Position numbers and translations under genes: made by a program
Origin: Opitutus sp. GAS368
Lineage (GTDB): Bacteria; Verrucomicrobiota; Verrucomicrobiia; Opitutales; UBA953
Direction: 5' to 3'
Length of the DNA stretch: 20,673 bases
Assembly: GCA_945906115.1 (NCBI GenBank)
Contig: CAMDQP010000011.1
Span: forward strand, 1-20,673
Part shown: positions 7,575 through 15,949 of the stretch, one piece after another
Position numbering within the stretch: the stretch's first letter is position 1
Layout of the letters: every line of letters begins with the position of its first letter
Notes under the pieces: generated by a model
What the model was told of the DNA's origin: nothing
The model's input: only the letters and a program-made list of their open reading frames with translations
The model's database searches: none

Positions 7575-8708
7575 TCAGAGCGCGGCGTGCAGCGCTTCGG
7601 CGCGGCGGATGGCTTCTGCGAGCGTCGGCGCGGTGACGGTGATATGGCCCATCTTGCGGCCCGGCGCTGCTTTGCCCTTGTCGTAGAGGTGCAGCTTGGC
7701 GGAAGGATCCGCGAGTACTTTGGTCCAGTCGGGCTCCTGGCCGTTGTGCCAGACGTCGCCGAGAAGGTTCACCATCGCCGAAGGAGCCAGCGGCTTTGTG
7801 CCACCGAGCGGCAGGCCGCACACGGCGCGGATATGCTGTTCGAACTGGCTGGTCTCGTTGGCGTCAAAGGTCTGGTGGCCGCTGTTGTGCGGGCGGGGCG
7901 CGAGTTCGTTGACGACGATGCGGCTGTCCTTCACGAACATCTCGACGGCCAGCAGGCCGACGAGCTGAATCTTCTCGGCGATACTGAGCGCCATGGCGCG
8001 CGCCTCGTCGGCCGTGGCTTCGGAGATGCGGGCCGGGGAGATGGAAAGATGTAAGATGTGATTCCGGTGGATGTTCTCGGCGGGATCGTAGACCGCAGTA
8101 CGTCCATCGACCGTACGCGCGACGAGTACAGAGATTTCCATCTGGAACGGCACCCAGGCTTCGAGGACGCCGACAGCGCCGCCGATCTTGTCCCACGCCG
8201 CGGCAAGATCCGCCTCGGCCGTCGGCAGCTTGACCTGACCTTTGCCGTCATAACCGAAATCAGCGGTCTTGAGCACGCAGGGGAAGCCGACGGTCTTCAC
8301 CGCGGCCTGAAGCTCGGCAAGTGAAGACACGACGGCGAAGTTCGCGCACGGGATACCCGCGGCACGAAGGAATTCCTTCTCGCGACGACGATTCTGGCAG
8401 GTCGCGAGGACGTTCGCGGACGGATGGCACGGGACGGACTTCGCGACGAACTCGACGGTCGCGGGCGGGATGTTCTCGAACTCGAGCGTAATACGACCGC
8501 AGCCTTGGGCGAAACGCGTGAGCGCGGCGGTGTCGCTCCAATCAGCGGTCACATGCTCATCGGCGATACCTGCGGCGCAGGCACCGGCGGAAGGATCGAA
8601 GGTGCGCACCTTATAGCCGAGGCGTCGTGCGGCGATGGCCGACATGCGACCCAGCTGGCCGCCGCCGAGGATGCCGATGGTGCCGCCGGGCTGCAGGGGT
8701 CGCTCCAT
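7575..8708 (-). CDS. purK: N5-carboxyaminoimidazole ribonucleotide synthase
   Basis: PurK uses ATP and bicarbonate to carboxylate AIR to N5-CAIR, the substrate of PurE. The 377-residue ATP-grasp protein shows GILGGGQLGRM near the start (12-22), the AIR-binding EFENIP, the ATP-grasp DFGYDGKGQ, the metal-binding VNELAPRPHNSGH, and the PurK C-terminal HLYDKGKAAPGRKMGHIT. It is encoded 3 nt after the purE stop, so the two are certainly in one unit and probably co-translated. The next gene downstream is convergent with zero spacing. Length and motifs are normal; no oddities were found. Confidence 0.96.
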   Translation of the reverse strand: MERPLQPGGTIGILGGGQLGRMSAIAARRLGYKVRTFDPSAGACAAGIADEHVTADWSDTAALTRFAQGCGRITLEFENIPPATVEFVAKSVPCHPSANVLATCQNRRREKEFLRAAGIPCANFAVVSSLAELQAAVKTVGFPCVLKTADFGYDGKGQVKLPTAEADLAAAWDKIGGAVGVLEAWVPFQMEISVLVARTVDGRTAVYDPAENIHRNHILHLSISPARISEATADEARAMALSIAEKIQLVGLLAVEMFVKDSRIVVNELAPRPHNSGHQTFDANETSQFEQHIRAVCGLPLGGTKPLAPSAMVNLLGDVWHNGQEPDWTKVLADPSAKLHLYDKGKAAPGRKMGHITVTAPTLAEAIRRAEALHAAL

Positions 8709-8711
8709 AGC

Positions 8712-9233
8712 TTAACGCTTCTTGCCCTTGCGGCCTGGGATCGGGTTATCGAGCACGGCCTTGGTCTGTTCGGCACGATAAGCATCGAGCTTCTTAGCGA
8801 GCTTGGCGTCGGACAAGGCGAGTACCGCCGCGGCGCCGAGGGCGGCGTTGATCGCACCAGCCCGGCCGATAGCGAAAGTGTGGACGGGGATGCCGGCGGG
8901 CATCTGAACGATTGCCAGTAACGAGTCGATGCCGGCGAGCGACTTGGACTGCACGGGGACTCCCATGACCGGAAGCGAAGTCATTGCGGCGACCATGCCG
9001 GGGAGATGGGCGGCGCCACCGGCGCCAGCGATGATGACTTTTAGTCCGCGGCGACGGGCAGCCAGGGCGTAATCCTTGAGCTTGAGTGGCGTGCGATGAG
9101 CGCTCACGACCTCGGCCTCAAAAGGTACACCCAGCTTCTTGAGCGTGTCGGCGGCGTTGACCATCGTCTCCCAGTCAGACTGGGAACCCATGATGATACC
9201 GACCAGAGGTGCGGAGGAAAGCGCGCGAGCCAT
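8712..9233 (-). CDS. purE: N5-carboxyaminoimidazole ribonucleotide mutase
   Basis: Class I PurE converts N5-CAIR to CAIR in purine synthesis and works directly after PurK. The 173-residue protein shows GSQSDW (16-21), SAHRTP (44-49) with the catalytic His, AGAGGAAHLPGM (69-80), and the SLLAIVQMPAG segment typical of the class that uses N5-CAIR. The presence of purK just downstream agrees with this class rather than class II AIR carboxylase. A lysine/arginine-rich tail (GRKGKKR) ends the protein. It is preceded by 51 nt after the dehydratase gene, in the same direction. Confidence 0.96.
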   Translation of the reverse strand: MARALSSAPLVGIIMGSQSDWETMVNAADTLKKLGVPFEAEVVSAHRTPLKLKDYALAARRRGLKVIIAGAGGAAHLPGMVAAMTSLPVMGVPVQSKSLAGIDSLLAIVQMPAGIPVHTFAIGRAGAINAALGAAAVLALSDAKLAKKLDAYRAEQTKAVLDNPIPGRKGKKR

Positions 9234-9284
9234 GCCCGAAGCGTGTCGCAGCCATGCCTGCCTGTGAAGCCCGAAGCGTAAAAA

Positions 9285-11186
9285 CTACTCCGCAAAGGGC
9301 ACGTATTCCGGGACTAAGTCCCGCATGCCCTGCTTGCAGGCCTGGCGTTCCAAGGGAAGCAGGGCGCGGACGCGGCTCACCAGCGTTTCGGCCGAATCCT
9401 TCGGGTCGCTGTCGTCGACGAAGCGAAAGACGCGCGGATGTTCGGTGGGGCGATACTGCTCCCCTTCGTGTTGAAGTTCCTCGACCAGCTTTTCGCCCGG
9501 ACGCAGGCCGATGATGCGGATCTCGATGTCGATGTCGGGGCGGAGGCCGCTGAGCTCGATGAGCTGGCGGGCGACGTCGATGATTTTCAAGGGCTGGCCC
9601 ATCTCGAGGATGAGGATGTCGCCGCCGTGTCCGAGGGTCGCGCTCTGCAGCACGAGCCCGACCGCCTCGGGGATGGTCATGAAATAACGCTTCACATCCG
9701 GGTGCGTCACCGTGACGGGTCCGCCGGCGGCGATCTGGCGACGGAAGATGGGGACCACCGAGCCAGAAGATCCGAGGACGTTGCCAAAGCGGACAGCAAT
9801 GAAGCTAGTCTTGCCGCCGGTCTCGGCCTGCATCTGGCGGACGACGCGCTCGGCGAGTCGCTTGCTGGCGCCCATGACGTTAGTCGGGTTGACGGCCTTA
9901 TCCGAAGAGATGAGTACGAACTTAGCTACACTGTGCTCTGCGGCGAGGCGGGCGACGACCTCCGTGCCGAGGACGTTGTTCTTGAGGGCTTCAGAGGGCT
10001 GCGACTCCATCATTGGTACATGCTTATGTGCGGCGGCATGCAGGACGAGCTCAGGCTTGAAACGGATGAACACTTCACGCATACGGTCGACATCAGTGAC
10101 ATCGCCGACGATGGGCGTGATGAGAGCGCCCGCACCGGCGGCGATGAGAGCCTGTTCCGCTTGGTAGAGGAGCACCTCGCACTGATCGAGCAGGATGAGT
10201 CGGGCGGGCGCGCGCGCGGCTACTTGGCGGCAAAGCTCGAAGCCGATACTCCCACCGGCCCCCGTGATAAGCACGGTGCGGCCCCTCACCATTGCGTCGA
10301 TGGCCTCATCGTCGAGTTTGGCGGGCTCGCGGCCGAGGATGTCCTCGACGGAGATCGGCCGGATATCGCTCGCATGCACGCGTCCGCCGGCGAGCTCGGA
10401 CATGGATGGGACGACGAGTACGCGCAAGTTACTGGCGGCGGCGAGCGCGCTCACTTCCCGGATGCGGCGCACGGCCGAGACGGGTAAGGCGAGGATGATT
10501 TCGGTGATACCATATTTCTCCGCTAACTCGGGCATGCGCTCGGGGGCGCCGATCACCGGCACGCCATGGATATGGAAGGTGTGCTTGGTGACGTCGTCGT
10601 CCAAGAAACAGACGGGCTCGAGACCGTGGCCGCGACGGCTCATGAGCTCCGCGGCGAGTTGCGCCCCGACCTGGCCTGCGCCGACAATCGCGATGCGCTC
10701 GACGACGCCTTGGGTCGCGTGCTCATTATTCCAGAAACGTTCGCGCATGGCGCGAATCGAGACTCGGAAGCCGACGAAGAGGACCAGCGACAGATTAAAG
10801 TCTATCAGCGTGACGCCGCGGGGCAGGCTAAACGCCTGCGCGGGGTTGCCACTACCGATGATCGACGGGAGCAAGACAGCGATAGCCGTCGCGGTGGCGA
10901 GCGCGAAGCCCATGCGCAGCGCATCGGGGAGGCGGAAGTAGTAAAAGACGCCGCGGAACTGGCCCCAGGCCAAGAGCAGCAGGACCTTAAGCGGAATCAG
11001 CCAGAGCAGCACCAGCGGGCGCTGAACATAGAGATAGGCCTCGGCAGCCTGACCCTCGACGCCGGATAGCACTTCAGGCCCGGCGAAGCGAAGCTCATAC
11101 GCGAACCAGACGGACAACGCCGCCAAGGCTCCATAGGTCGCGAAGAAGAACGCGGCACGTTGGTATCGATGGACCGGGGTAGCCAT
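9285..11186 (-). CDS. FlaA1/CapD-type nucleotide-sugar 4,6-dehydratase, membrane-bound
   Basis: A 633-residue protein of the PglF/WbpM/CapD group, which starts synthesis of modified amino sugars by 4,6-dehydration of UDP-GlcNAc on the cytoplasmic membrane face. Layout: four hydrophobic segments at about 12-30, 56-74, 93-110 and 128-142; a first Rossmann-like domain with VGAGQVGAQLA (168-178); then a short-chain dehydrogenase domain with TGAGGSIG (308-315) and AAHKHVP (385-391). In place of the usual YxxxK it has M438-GAS-K442 after ISSDKAVNPTN, the Ser-Met-Lys arrangement known for WbpM. Such genes usually sit in O-antigen or capsule loci; here it lies 31 nt after the SUMF1-domain gene and ahead of purE-purK. 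Exact sugar product cannot be told from sequence. Confidence 0.92.
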   Translation of the reverse strand: MATPVHRYQRAAFFFATYGALAALSVWFAYELRFAGPEVLSGVEGQAAEAYLYVQRPLVLLWLIPLKVLLLLAWGQFRGVFYYFRLPDALRMGFALATATAIAVLLPSIIGSGNPAQAFSLPRGVTLIDFNLSLVLFVGFRVSIRAMRERFWNNEHATQGVVERIAIVGAGQVGAQLAAELMSRRGHGLEPVCFLDDDVTKHTFHIHGVPVIGAPERMPELAEKYGITEIILALPVSAVRRIREVSALAAASNLRVLVVPSMSELAGGRVHASDIRPISVEDILGREPAKLDDEAIDAMVRGRTVLITGAGGSIGFELCRQVAARAPARLILLDQCEVLLYQAEQALIAAGAGALITPIVGDVTDVDRMREVFIRFKPELVLHAAAHKHVPMMESQPSEALKNNVLGTEVVARLAAEHSVAKFVLISSDKAVNPTNVMGASKRLAERVVRQMQAETGGKTSFIAVRFGNVLGSSGSVVPIFRRQIAAGGPVTVTHPDVKRYFMTIPEAVGLVLQSATLGHGGDILILEMGQPLKIIDVARQLIELSGLRPDIDIEIRIIGLRPGEKLVEELQHEGEQYRPTEHPRVFRFVDDSDPKDSAETLVSRVRALLPLERQACKQGMRDLVPEYVPFAE

Positions 11187-11217
11187 GGGGTCGCTTTATA
11201 ATCAGGACCTCCGACGT

Positions 11218-12975
11218 TTATTCAATGACGATACGAAAGCCCAGGGTGCGGTTCTTCTCCCGCTTGAAGACCGTCTTGGTGGCCAACACCTTGCCCAGCG
11301 GGGTCAGGATGCTGCCCCCCAGTACCGGGGCACGGTTATCGCCCGGGACGGACATCGCCCACTCTTCGACGTTGCCGATCAGGTCGTGAATTCCGGAGGC
11401 GTTGGCTGCGGCGGTCCCGACCGGATGCACCGTCACACCATCCGTGTTCTCGGCAGTCCAGCCCTGCCCCAGGTTGGAAGGTTTGCTCAGATCGCCGGCG
11501 GCTGCCGAAAATTCAGTAGATGTCGGAAGGCGGACCTTGGAGCCAAGGATCCAGCCGAACCGGATGGCGAAGGCTTCGGCCTCGGCATAGGTCACGGACT
11601 CGACTGGATTCGCTTCACGACGGCTGGAGCTAGGGTTGGAGCCCATGACGGAAGCATAAAGGCCTTGGGGAATCTCGGTCCGATAGATTCGAGCGGACGA
11701 TGCCGGTAACGGGCGAAGATTCTGATCGATGTTGCCTAAGGCGCTGCGGACGACGGCGCCGTTGATTGCTAGATACTCGAGCTCCTTGCGCTCATCGTCC
11801 TCGGGCCGGAAGGTTCCGGTATTGGCCAAGCCGATTCGGCGGGCCTCGGTGATGAGTTCGTCGACCAGCCGGAGCGCGTCATCAGCGCGGCGGGCACGCA
11901 ACGCGGACCGCAGCAGTTCACGGCGGACGCGCAAAGCGCTGATCTCACCGTGAAAGCGGGCGAAGTTAAGCCGCGTCGCAACTACCGCCTCCTTCGTCCG
12001 GTCGGCGAAGCTGCTCTGTGGGTAATCCGTAAGCAGCTTGGCGAACGCCTCCACGGCGGCCTGCCACGCCTGGGTTGCGGAAGGCCACTCGCCTCTCTTT
12101 TCGAAAGTTTCGGCCTTGGCGCAATGCGCCAGGATGGCGTTCCAAACTTCGCCGGAAAAGGCGGTCTCGCGGCGTTCGGCGAGTTTATCCGATCGTCCGA
12201 ACTCGGTATTCCGCACGTCGCGGTAGCGGGCGAGGAAATCCGTCTCGCAAGCGATGGCTTGGTTGAACTTCGCGGCCGCCTCGGCAAATTTGCCGGCGGC
12301 GAGGAGTTTCTCGCCTTCCGCTTCGTCATCGCGCCCCTTCTGCCAAAGCGGAGCAGATTCGAGCCGGCGGAGGCGGGTGTCCAGCCGCGCCCGCCGACCG
12401 GAGTCGGCCAGTCCGGAGAATTCCCACTTGGTCGCAATCTCCTGCTCCCACGCGATGGCCTGGCGGAGTAACAAGATGGCAGCTGGTTCGTCGGTCTTGG
12501 CCAACGTCAGCGCCTTGGCTTCGGCCTCGTCAGAATCGTGCCTGAGCCGCTCGCCGCGGATAAGATGAAGCCGGCGGCGCAGGGACTGTTGCCGGACATT
12601 ATCGGTGCCTACGGACTGACGGGCGGAGATGTATTCCTCCTGCAGGCGCAGGGCTTCTTCCAGTAGGGCGATGTCGGCCTCCTTTAATTCGAAGCGTTCC
12701 TGCCGAATCTTCTCGAAGTCGACTTCCAGCTGGAGCGAACGCAATCGGAGAGCCTCCGCCGCCTCCGGCGAGACGATCAACTCCGCTTGGCGCGTGCTCC
12801 GGCGGTCGGAAGTATACAGCAGCAGACTCGCGACCCCGAGTGCCAGTAGGACGCCGATGAGGAAAGGAACCCGGATCTTGAGCCAGATTTGTCCTAGCGA
12901 AAGCTTCCTGCGACCGGCCCGTGGGTCAGGAGTGGCGACAAAGTCGTTCTTAGGGTTCGGGGGGCCTTGGGTCAT
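11218..12975 (-). CDS. Membrane-anchored SUMF1/FGE-fold protein without catalytic cysteines
   Basis: A 585-residue protein. The cytoplasmic N terminus has basic residues (GRRK, 21-24), followed by one membrane helix at about 35-54. A long charged, helical region follows (about 60-400), with a probable coiled coil at 75-120 and TPR-like repeats such as KLLAAGKFAEAAAKFNQAIA. The last 150 residues form a formylglycine-generating-enzyme-like (SUMF1, PF03781) domain: EIPQGLYASVMGSNPSS, PVESVTYAEAEAFA, RLPTSTEFSAAAG, GNVEEWAM, LGGS and a final GFRIVIE. True FGEs use a cysteine pair near the end; this domain has none there, so sulfatase activation is unlikely. It more likely binds ligand or protein outside the membrane. 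It is the first gene of the minus-strand unit that continues to purK. Function unknown; domain call confident. Confidence 0.85.
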   Translation of the reverse strand: MTQGPPNPKNDFVATPDPRAGRRKLSLGQIWLKIRVPFLIGVLLALGVASLLLYTSDRRSTRQAELIVSPEAAEALRLRSLQLEVDFEKIRQERFELKEADIALLEEALRLQEEYISARQSVGTDNVRQQSLRRRLHLIRGERLRHDSDEAEAKALTLAKTDEPAAILLLRQAIAWEQEIATKWEFSGLADSGRRARLDTRLRRLESAPLWQKGRDDEAEGEKLLAAGKFAEAAAKFNQAIACETDFLARYRDVRNTEFGRSDKLAERRETAFSGEVWNAILAHCAKAETFEKRGEWPSATQAWQAAVEAFAKLLTDYPQSSFADRTKEAVVATRLNFARFHGEISALRVRRELLRSALRARRADDALRLVDELITEARRIGLANTGTFRPEDDERKELEYLAINGAVVRSALGNIDQNLRPLPASSARIYRTEIPQGLYASVMGSNPSSSRREANPVESVTYAEAEAFAIRFGWILGSKVRLPTSTEFSAAAGDLSKPSNLGQGWTAENTDGVTVHPVGTAAANASGIHDLIGNVEEWAMSVPGDNRAPVLGGSILTPLGKVLATKTVFKREKNRTLGFRIVIE

Positions 12976-12994
12976 GTCAGGGCCGCCAGCTTCT

Positions 12995-13004
12995 CCGCCG
13001 GCGG
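12995..13004. repeat. 10-bp perfect palindrome in the SUMF1-gene leader
   Basis: CCGCCGGCGG lies 20-29 nt upstream of the SUMF1-domain start. It could form a small GC-rich hairpin in the leader; no function is assigned. Confidence 0.4.
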
Positions 13005-13014
13005 TTTGTTTGCT

Positions 13015-13050
13015 TTAATAGTTCGTCACTTTGGTTCATCAAAGTTATAC
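13015..13050. promoter_or_regulatory. Overlapping divergent promoters with a shared dyad operator candidate
   Basis: Plus strand, toward tyrA: TTCGTC (13022-13027), 17 bp, TTATAC (13045-13050). Minus strand, toward the SUMF1-domain gene: TTGATG (13042-13037), 16 bp, TATTAA (13020-13015). A perfect dyad, ACTTTG-N6-CAAAGT (13028-13045), fills the plus-strand spacer and overlaps the minus-strand -35. This is the layout of an operator, but no regulator is known. Hexamers are only 3-4 of 6 matches to sigma-70, so the call is tentative. Confidence 0.35.
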
Positions 13051-13064
13051 CTTCAATATTGGAA

Positions 13065-13919
13065 ATGGCTCAATTCAAGCGTATCGCCGTAGTCGGCGCC
13101 GGCCTTATCGGCGGCTCAATCCTCCTTGCGGCGGCCCGGAAGGGCTTAGCCGGGTCGCTCGCCTGCTGGTCGCGCTCTGAAAAGTCCCGGGCCACCCTCC
13201 GCAATTTCGGCGTCGCCGAAGTCTTCGACGACGCGGCCACCTGCGTCCGGAGTGCTGACCTGGTGATTGTGGCGACCCCGGTCGACACCGCCGCCGAGAC
13301 CTTCCTGGCGATCACCCCCGGCCTGAGCCCTGGTGCCATCGTGACCGATGCCGGCAGCGTTAAGGCCGCCATCCTCCTCGCCGCCCGCCATCTCCCCGCC
13401 ACCAATCCCTTCATCGGCTCTCACCCGATGGCCGGCGGCGAAAAAGCCGGTGCCGCCCACGCCGCGGCCAACCTTTTTGAAGGCCGCGTTTGCTTCCTCA
13501 CGCCAACCGGGGCCGAGGACCCGAAGGCCTTGGCCGCCGTCCGCCTCTTCTGGCAAGAACTCGGCTCGGTCCTGCACGAGACCGACGCCGCCCAGCACGA
13601 CGAGATTGTCGCTGCCATCAGCCATGTCCCCCATGCGGCGGCCTCCGCACTCATGCTCGCCGTGATGGATCAGCCGGGGTTCCGTCGTTTCGCCGCCGGC
13701 GCTGGCCTGCGCGACTCGACCCGGGTCGCCGCTGGCGAAGAAAGCCTCTGGGTGGGCATCATGCTCGCCAACCCCCGCCATACGGTCGCCGGGCTCCTTG
13801 CCGTCGAACGCCGCGCCGCGGAACTGCGCACCGCCATCGAAGCGAATGATGTCCCCACCCTGCGACGCCTCCTCGCTGAGGCCCGCATTGCCCGGCAGGG
13901 TCTCGACCGGTCCGAATGA
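13065..13919 (+). CDS. tyrA: Prephenate/arogenate dehydrogenase
   Basis: TyrA oxidatively decarboxylates prephenate (or arogenate) on the way to tyrosine. The 284-residue protein opens with a Rossmann fold, IAVVGAGLIGGS (G11-x-G13-xx-G16), and carries VATPVD, TDAGSVK, the substrate-binding GSHPMAGGEKAG (His120) and SHVPHAAA with another conserved His. It is a stand-alone dehydrogenase with no chorismate mutase or ACT regulatory domain, so tyrosine feedback through an ACT domain is absent. ATG 13065 is preferred over TTG 13059, which would add two residues. No Shine-Dalgarno is seen. Its end overlaps the aroA start by 4 nt (ATGA), so the two are likely translationally coupled. Cofactor and substrate preference cannot be read safely. 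Confidence 0.93.
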   Translation: MAQFKRIAVVGAGLIGGSILLAAARKGLAGSLACWSRSEKSRATLRNFGVAEVFDDAATCVRSADLVIVATPVDTAAETFLAITPGLSPGAIVTDAGSVKAAILLAARHLPATNPFIGSHPMAGGEKAGAAHAAANLFEGRVCFLTPTGAEDPKALAAVRLFWQELGSVLHETDAAQHDEIVAAISHVPHAAASALMLAVMDQPGFRRFAAGAGLRDSTRVAAGEESLWVGIMLANPRHTVAGLLAVERRAAELRTAIEANDVPTLRRLLAEARIARQGLDRSE

Positions 13920-15949
13920 GCCCGACCCTCCTCATCCGCCCGTTCCAGACGCCCGCACGGGGCGTCGCCCAAGTCCCAGGATCGAAGAGCATCACCAACC
14001 GCGCCCTCATCCTGGCCGCGCTCGCCGATGGTGTCACACTTTTCACTGGTGCCCTGTTTAGCCGCGACACGCGCCTCCTCATCGCCGCCCTGCAATCGCT
14101 CGGCTTCGAGATCTCCGCCGACGAAGCCGCGTGCACGATCCTCATCATTGGCCTCGGCGGTCGCATCCCGAACGCCCGCGCCAAGATCCATGTCGGCAAC
14201 GCCGGGACGGCTGCTCGCTTCCTCACCGCCTTCTTGGCGCTCGCTCCGGGTGGCTGCTATGAACTGGATGGCGATGAAGCCATGCGCGCACGCCCAATGA
14301 GTGGCCTGCTTGATGCGCTGACCGCCGGCGGCTGCCGTGCGCTGAAGCCGGATGGCTCACCCGCCAGCGGCTTCCCTTTTACCCTGCACACGACCGGTAA
14401 GCTGGGTCGCCTCGAAGTCGACGCCTCGGCCTCTTCGCAGCTCCTCTCCGCCCTGCTGATGGTGCTGCCTCTTTCCGCCGGCGCTTCCGTCTGCATGAAA
14501 GGCTCCACGGTCTCCGAACCGTTCGTCGGGATGACCGCCCGCATGTGCGGCCAGTTCGGACGTCCGCTCGAACATCTCGCCGATGGTAGCTGGACGTGCG
14601 CGGTTCCTGGCGCCTATGTCGCGCAGTCATCGTATGCGATCGAGCCGGACGCCACCGCCGCGAGTTATTTCATCGCCTTGCCCGCCGTGACGGGCTTCCG
14701 CGCTTCTATCCGTATCGAGGGTTACGCCGCCGGCGGCCTCCAGGGAGACACCGCTTTCGCCAAGGTCGCCGCCGCCTGCGGTGCCACGCTCAAGCCGGCG
14801 AACGGCACCCTCGTCACCGAGTCCTGGTCCGGTATCCGCGGGGGGGATTTCGATTTCAACGCCTTCTCCGACACGTTCCTCACCCTTGCGACCGTCGCCA
14901 CGCTGGCGGATGGCCCAGTCAAAATCCGTGGCATCGCCCATACGCGCAAGCAAGAGACCGACCGCGTCCTCGCGATGGCCACCGAACTCGAACGCCTTGG
15001 AATCAAGGTTGCGCCGACTGCCGCCGAACTGCGCGCGGACGAGACGCTTGCTTCGCTGACCATCTTCCCGAGTAAGGCCGCCCTTCGGCGCGTCGCGGCC
15101 GACGGCCCCATCACCATCCGCACCTACGAGGACCATCGGATGGCGATGAGCTTTGGCGTCCTCGGCAGCTTTGACCTCTTCGGCGACGGACGTCCGTGGA
15201 TTGGCATCGAAGATCCGGCCTGTACCGCCAAGACCTTCCCGCATTACTTCCAGGCGCTCGAAGCCCTGCGCACCAATTTCGTCCGCGTCTCGGTCGATGG
15301 TGGCGCCGCCTCCGGCAAATCGAGCACCAGCCGCCGCCTCGCCCAGCGGCACGGCCTACTGCACGTCGACACCGGCGCGCATTATCGCAGCCTCACGCGA
15401 GCGCTCCTACTGGCCGGCGCCTCCGCCGACGACCTAGCCTCCATAAAGGCCGCCCTCAGCAAACTCCGCGTCGGCTCGCGCCTCATCGCCCGACAGGGCG
15501 CCCGTAGCTCCGCGCTCACCCTCGATGGCATTCTGCCGGATGACGCCGAACTGCGCACACCGGAGGTCAACGCAGCCGTGTCGAAGATTGCGGCCCTCCC
15601 TGCCGTCCGGACCTTCCTCCTCGAGTACCAACGCTCACAGGTGAAGCTCGCCAGCGATCAGGGCTTCGCCGGCGTAGTCATGGAAGGCCGGGACATCGGT
15701 TCCGTGATCCTGCCCGACGCCGAGGTGCGCATCTTCCTGGAAGCTGATCCCGAAGCACGCGCGCAGAGGCGCGCCGCTGAAGGCCAGTCTGACCAAGTTA
15801 CCCAGCGCGACCATCTCGACGCCACCCGCAAGACCGCGCCGCTGGTCTGCCCGACCGGGGCTCATCGTCTCGACAACACACATAAGTCACTCGAGCAAGT
15901 CGTGGCCGAGATTGGCGAGTTCATTAAGGTCGCCGCCCTGCCCCGATGA
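13916..15949 (+). CDS. aroA: Bifunctional EPSP synthase / cytidylate kinase (AroA-Cmk fusion)
   Basis: A single 677-residue frame holds two complete enzymes. Residues 1 to about 450 are 3-phosphoshikimate 1-carboxyvinyltransferase: PGSKSITNRA (Lys24, Arg29), GNAGTAARFL (94-103), RARPM, DATAASYF, SDTFLTLA with the catalytic Asp, QETDR and YEDHRMAM (Asp406). Residues about 454-677 are CMP kinase: P-loop GGAASGKSS (462-470), VDTGAHYRSLT, and EGRDIGSVILPDAEVRIFL followed by ARAQRR. The linker is only a few residues long. The first enzyme makes EPSP for chorismate; the second phosphorylates CMP/dCMP. Where E. coli AroA has Pro101, this protein has Phe102. Both ends overlap neighbours by 4 nt (ATGA). 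AroA-Cmk fusions are known in some Proteobacteria; whether both halves are active is inferred from intact motifs. Confidence 0.94.
   Translation: MSPTLLIRPFQTPARGVAQVPGSKSITNRALILAALADGVTLFTGALFSRDTRLLIAALQSLGFEISADEAACTILIIGLGGRIPNARAKIHVGNAGTAARFLTAFLALAPGGCYELDGDEAMRARPMSGLLDALTAGGCRALKPDGSPASGFPFTLHTTGKLGRLEVDASASSQLLSALLMVLPLSAGASVCMKGSTVSEPFVGMTARMCGQFGRPLEHLADGSWTCAVPGAYVAQSSYAIEPDATAASYFIALPAVTGFRASIRIEGYAAGGLQGDTAFAKVAAACGATLKPANGTLVTESWSGIRGGDFDFNAFSDTFLTLATVATLADGPVKIRGIAHTRKQETDRVLAMATELERLGIKVAPTAAELRADETLASLTIFPSKAALRRVAADGPITIRTYEDHRMAMSFGVLGSFDLFGDGRPWIGIEDPACTAKTFPHYFQALEALRTNFVRVSVDGGAASGKSSTSRRLAQRHGLLHVDTGAHYRSLTRALLLAGASADDLASIKAALSKLRVGSRLIARQGARSSALTLDGILPDDAELRTPEVNAAVSKIAALPAVRTFLLEYQRSQVKLASDQGFAGVVMEGRDIGSVILPDAEVRIFLEADPEARAQRRAAEGQSDQVTQRDHLDATRKTAPLVCPTGAHRLDNTHKSLEQVVAEIGEFIKVAALPR

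Noticed and set aside
11187..11217. Separate promoter before the dehydratase gene (TTGAAT, 19 bp, TATAAA)
   Set aside because: The -10 is good, but the spacer is too long and the -35 lies in the end of the preceding gene. The unit is more simply read as one operon.
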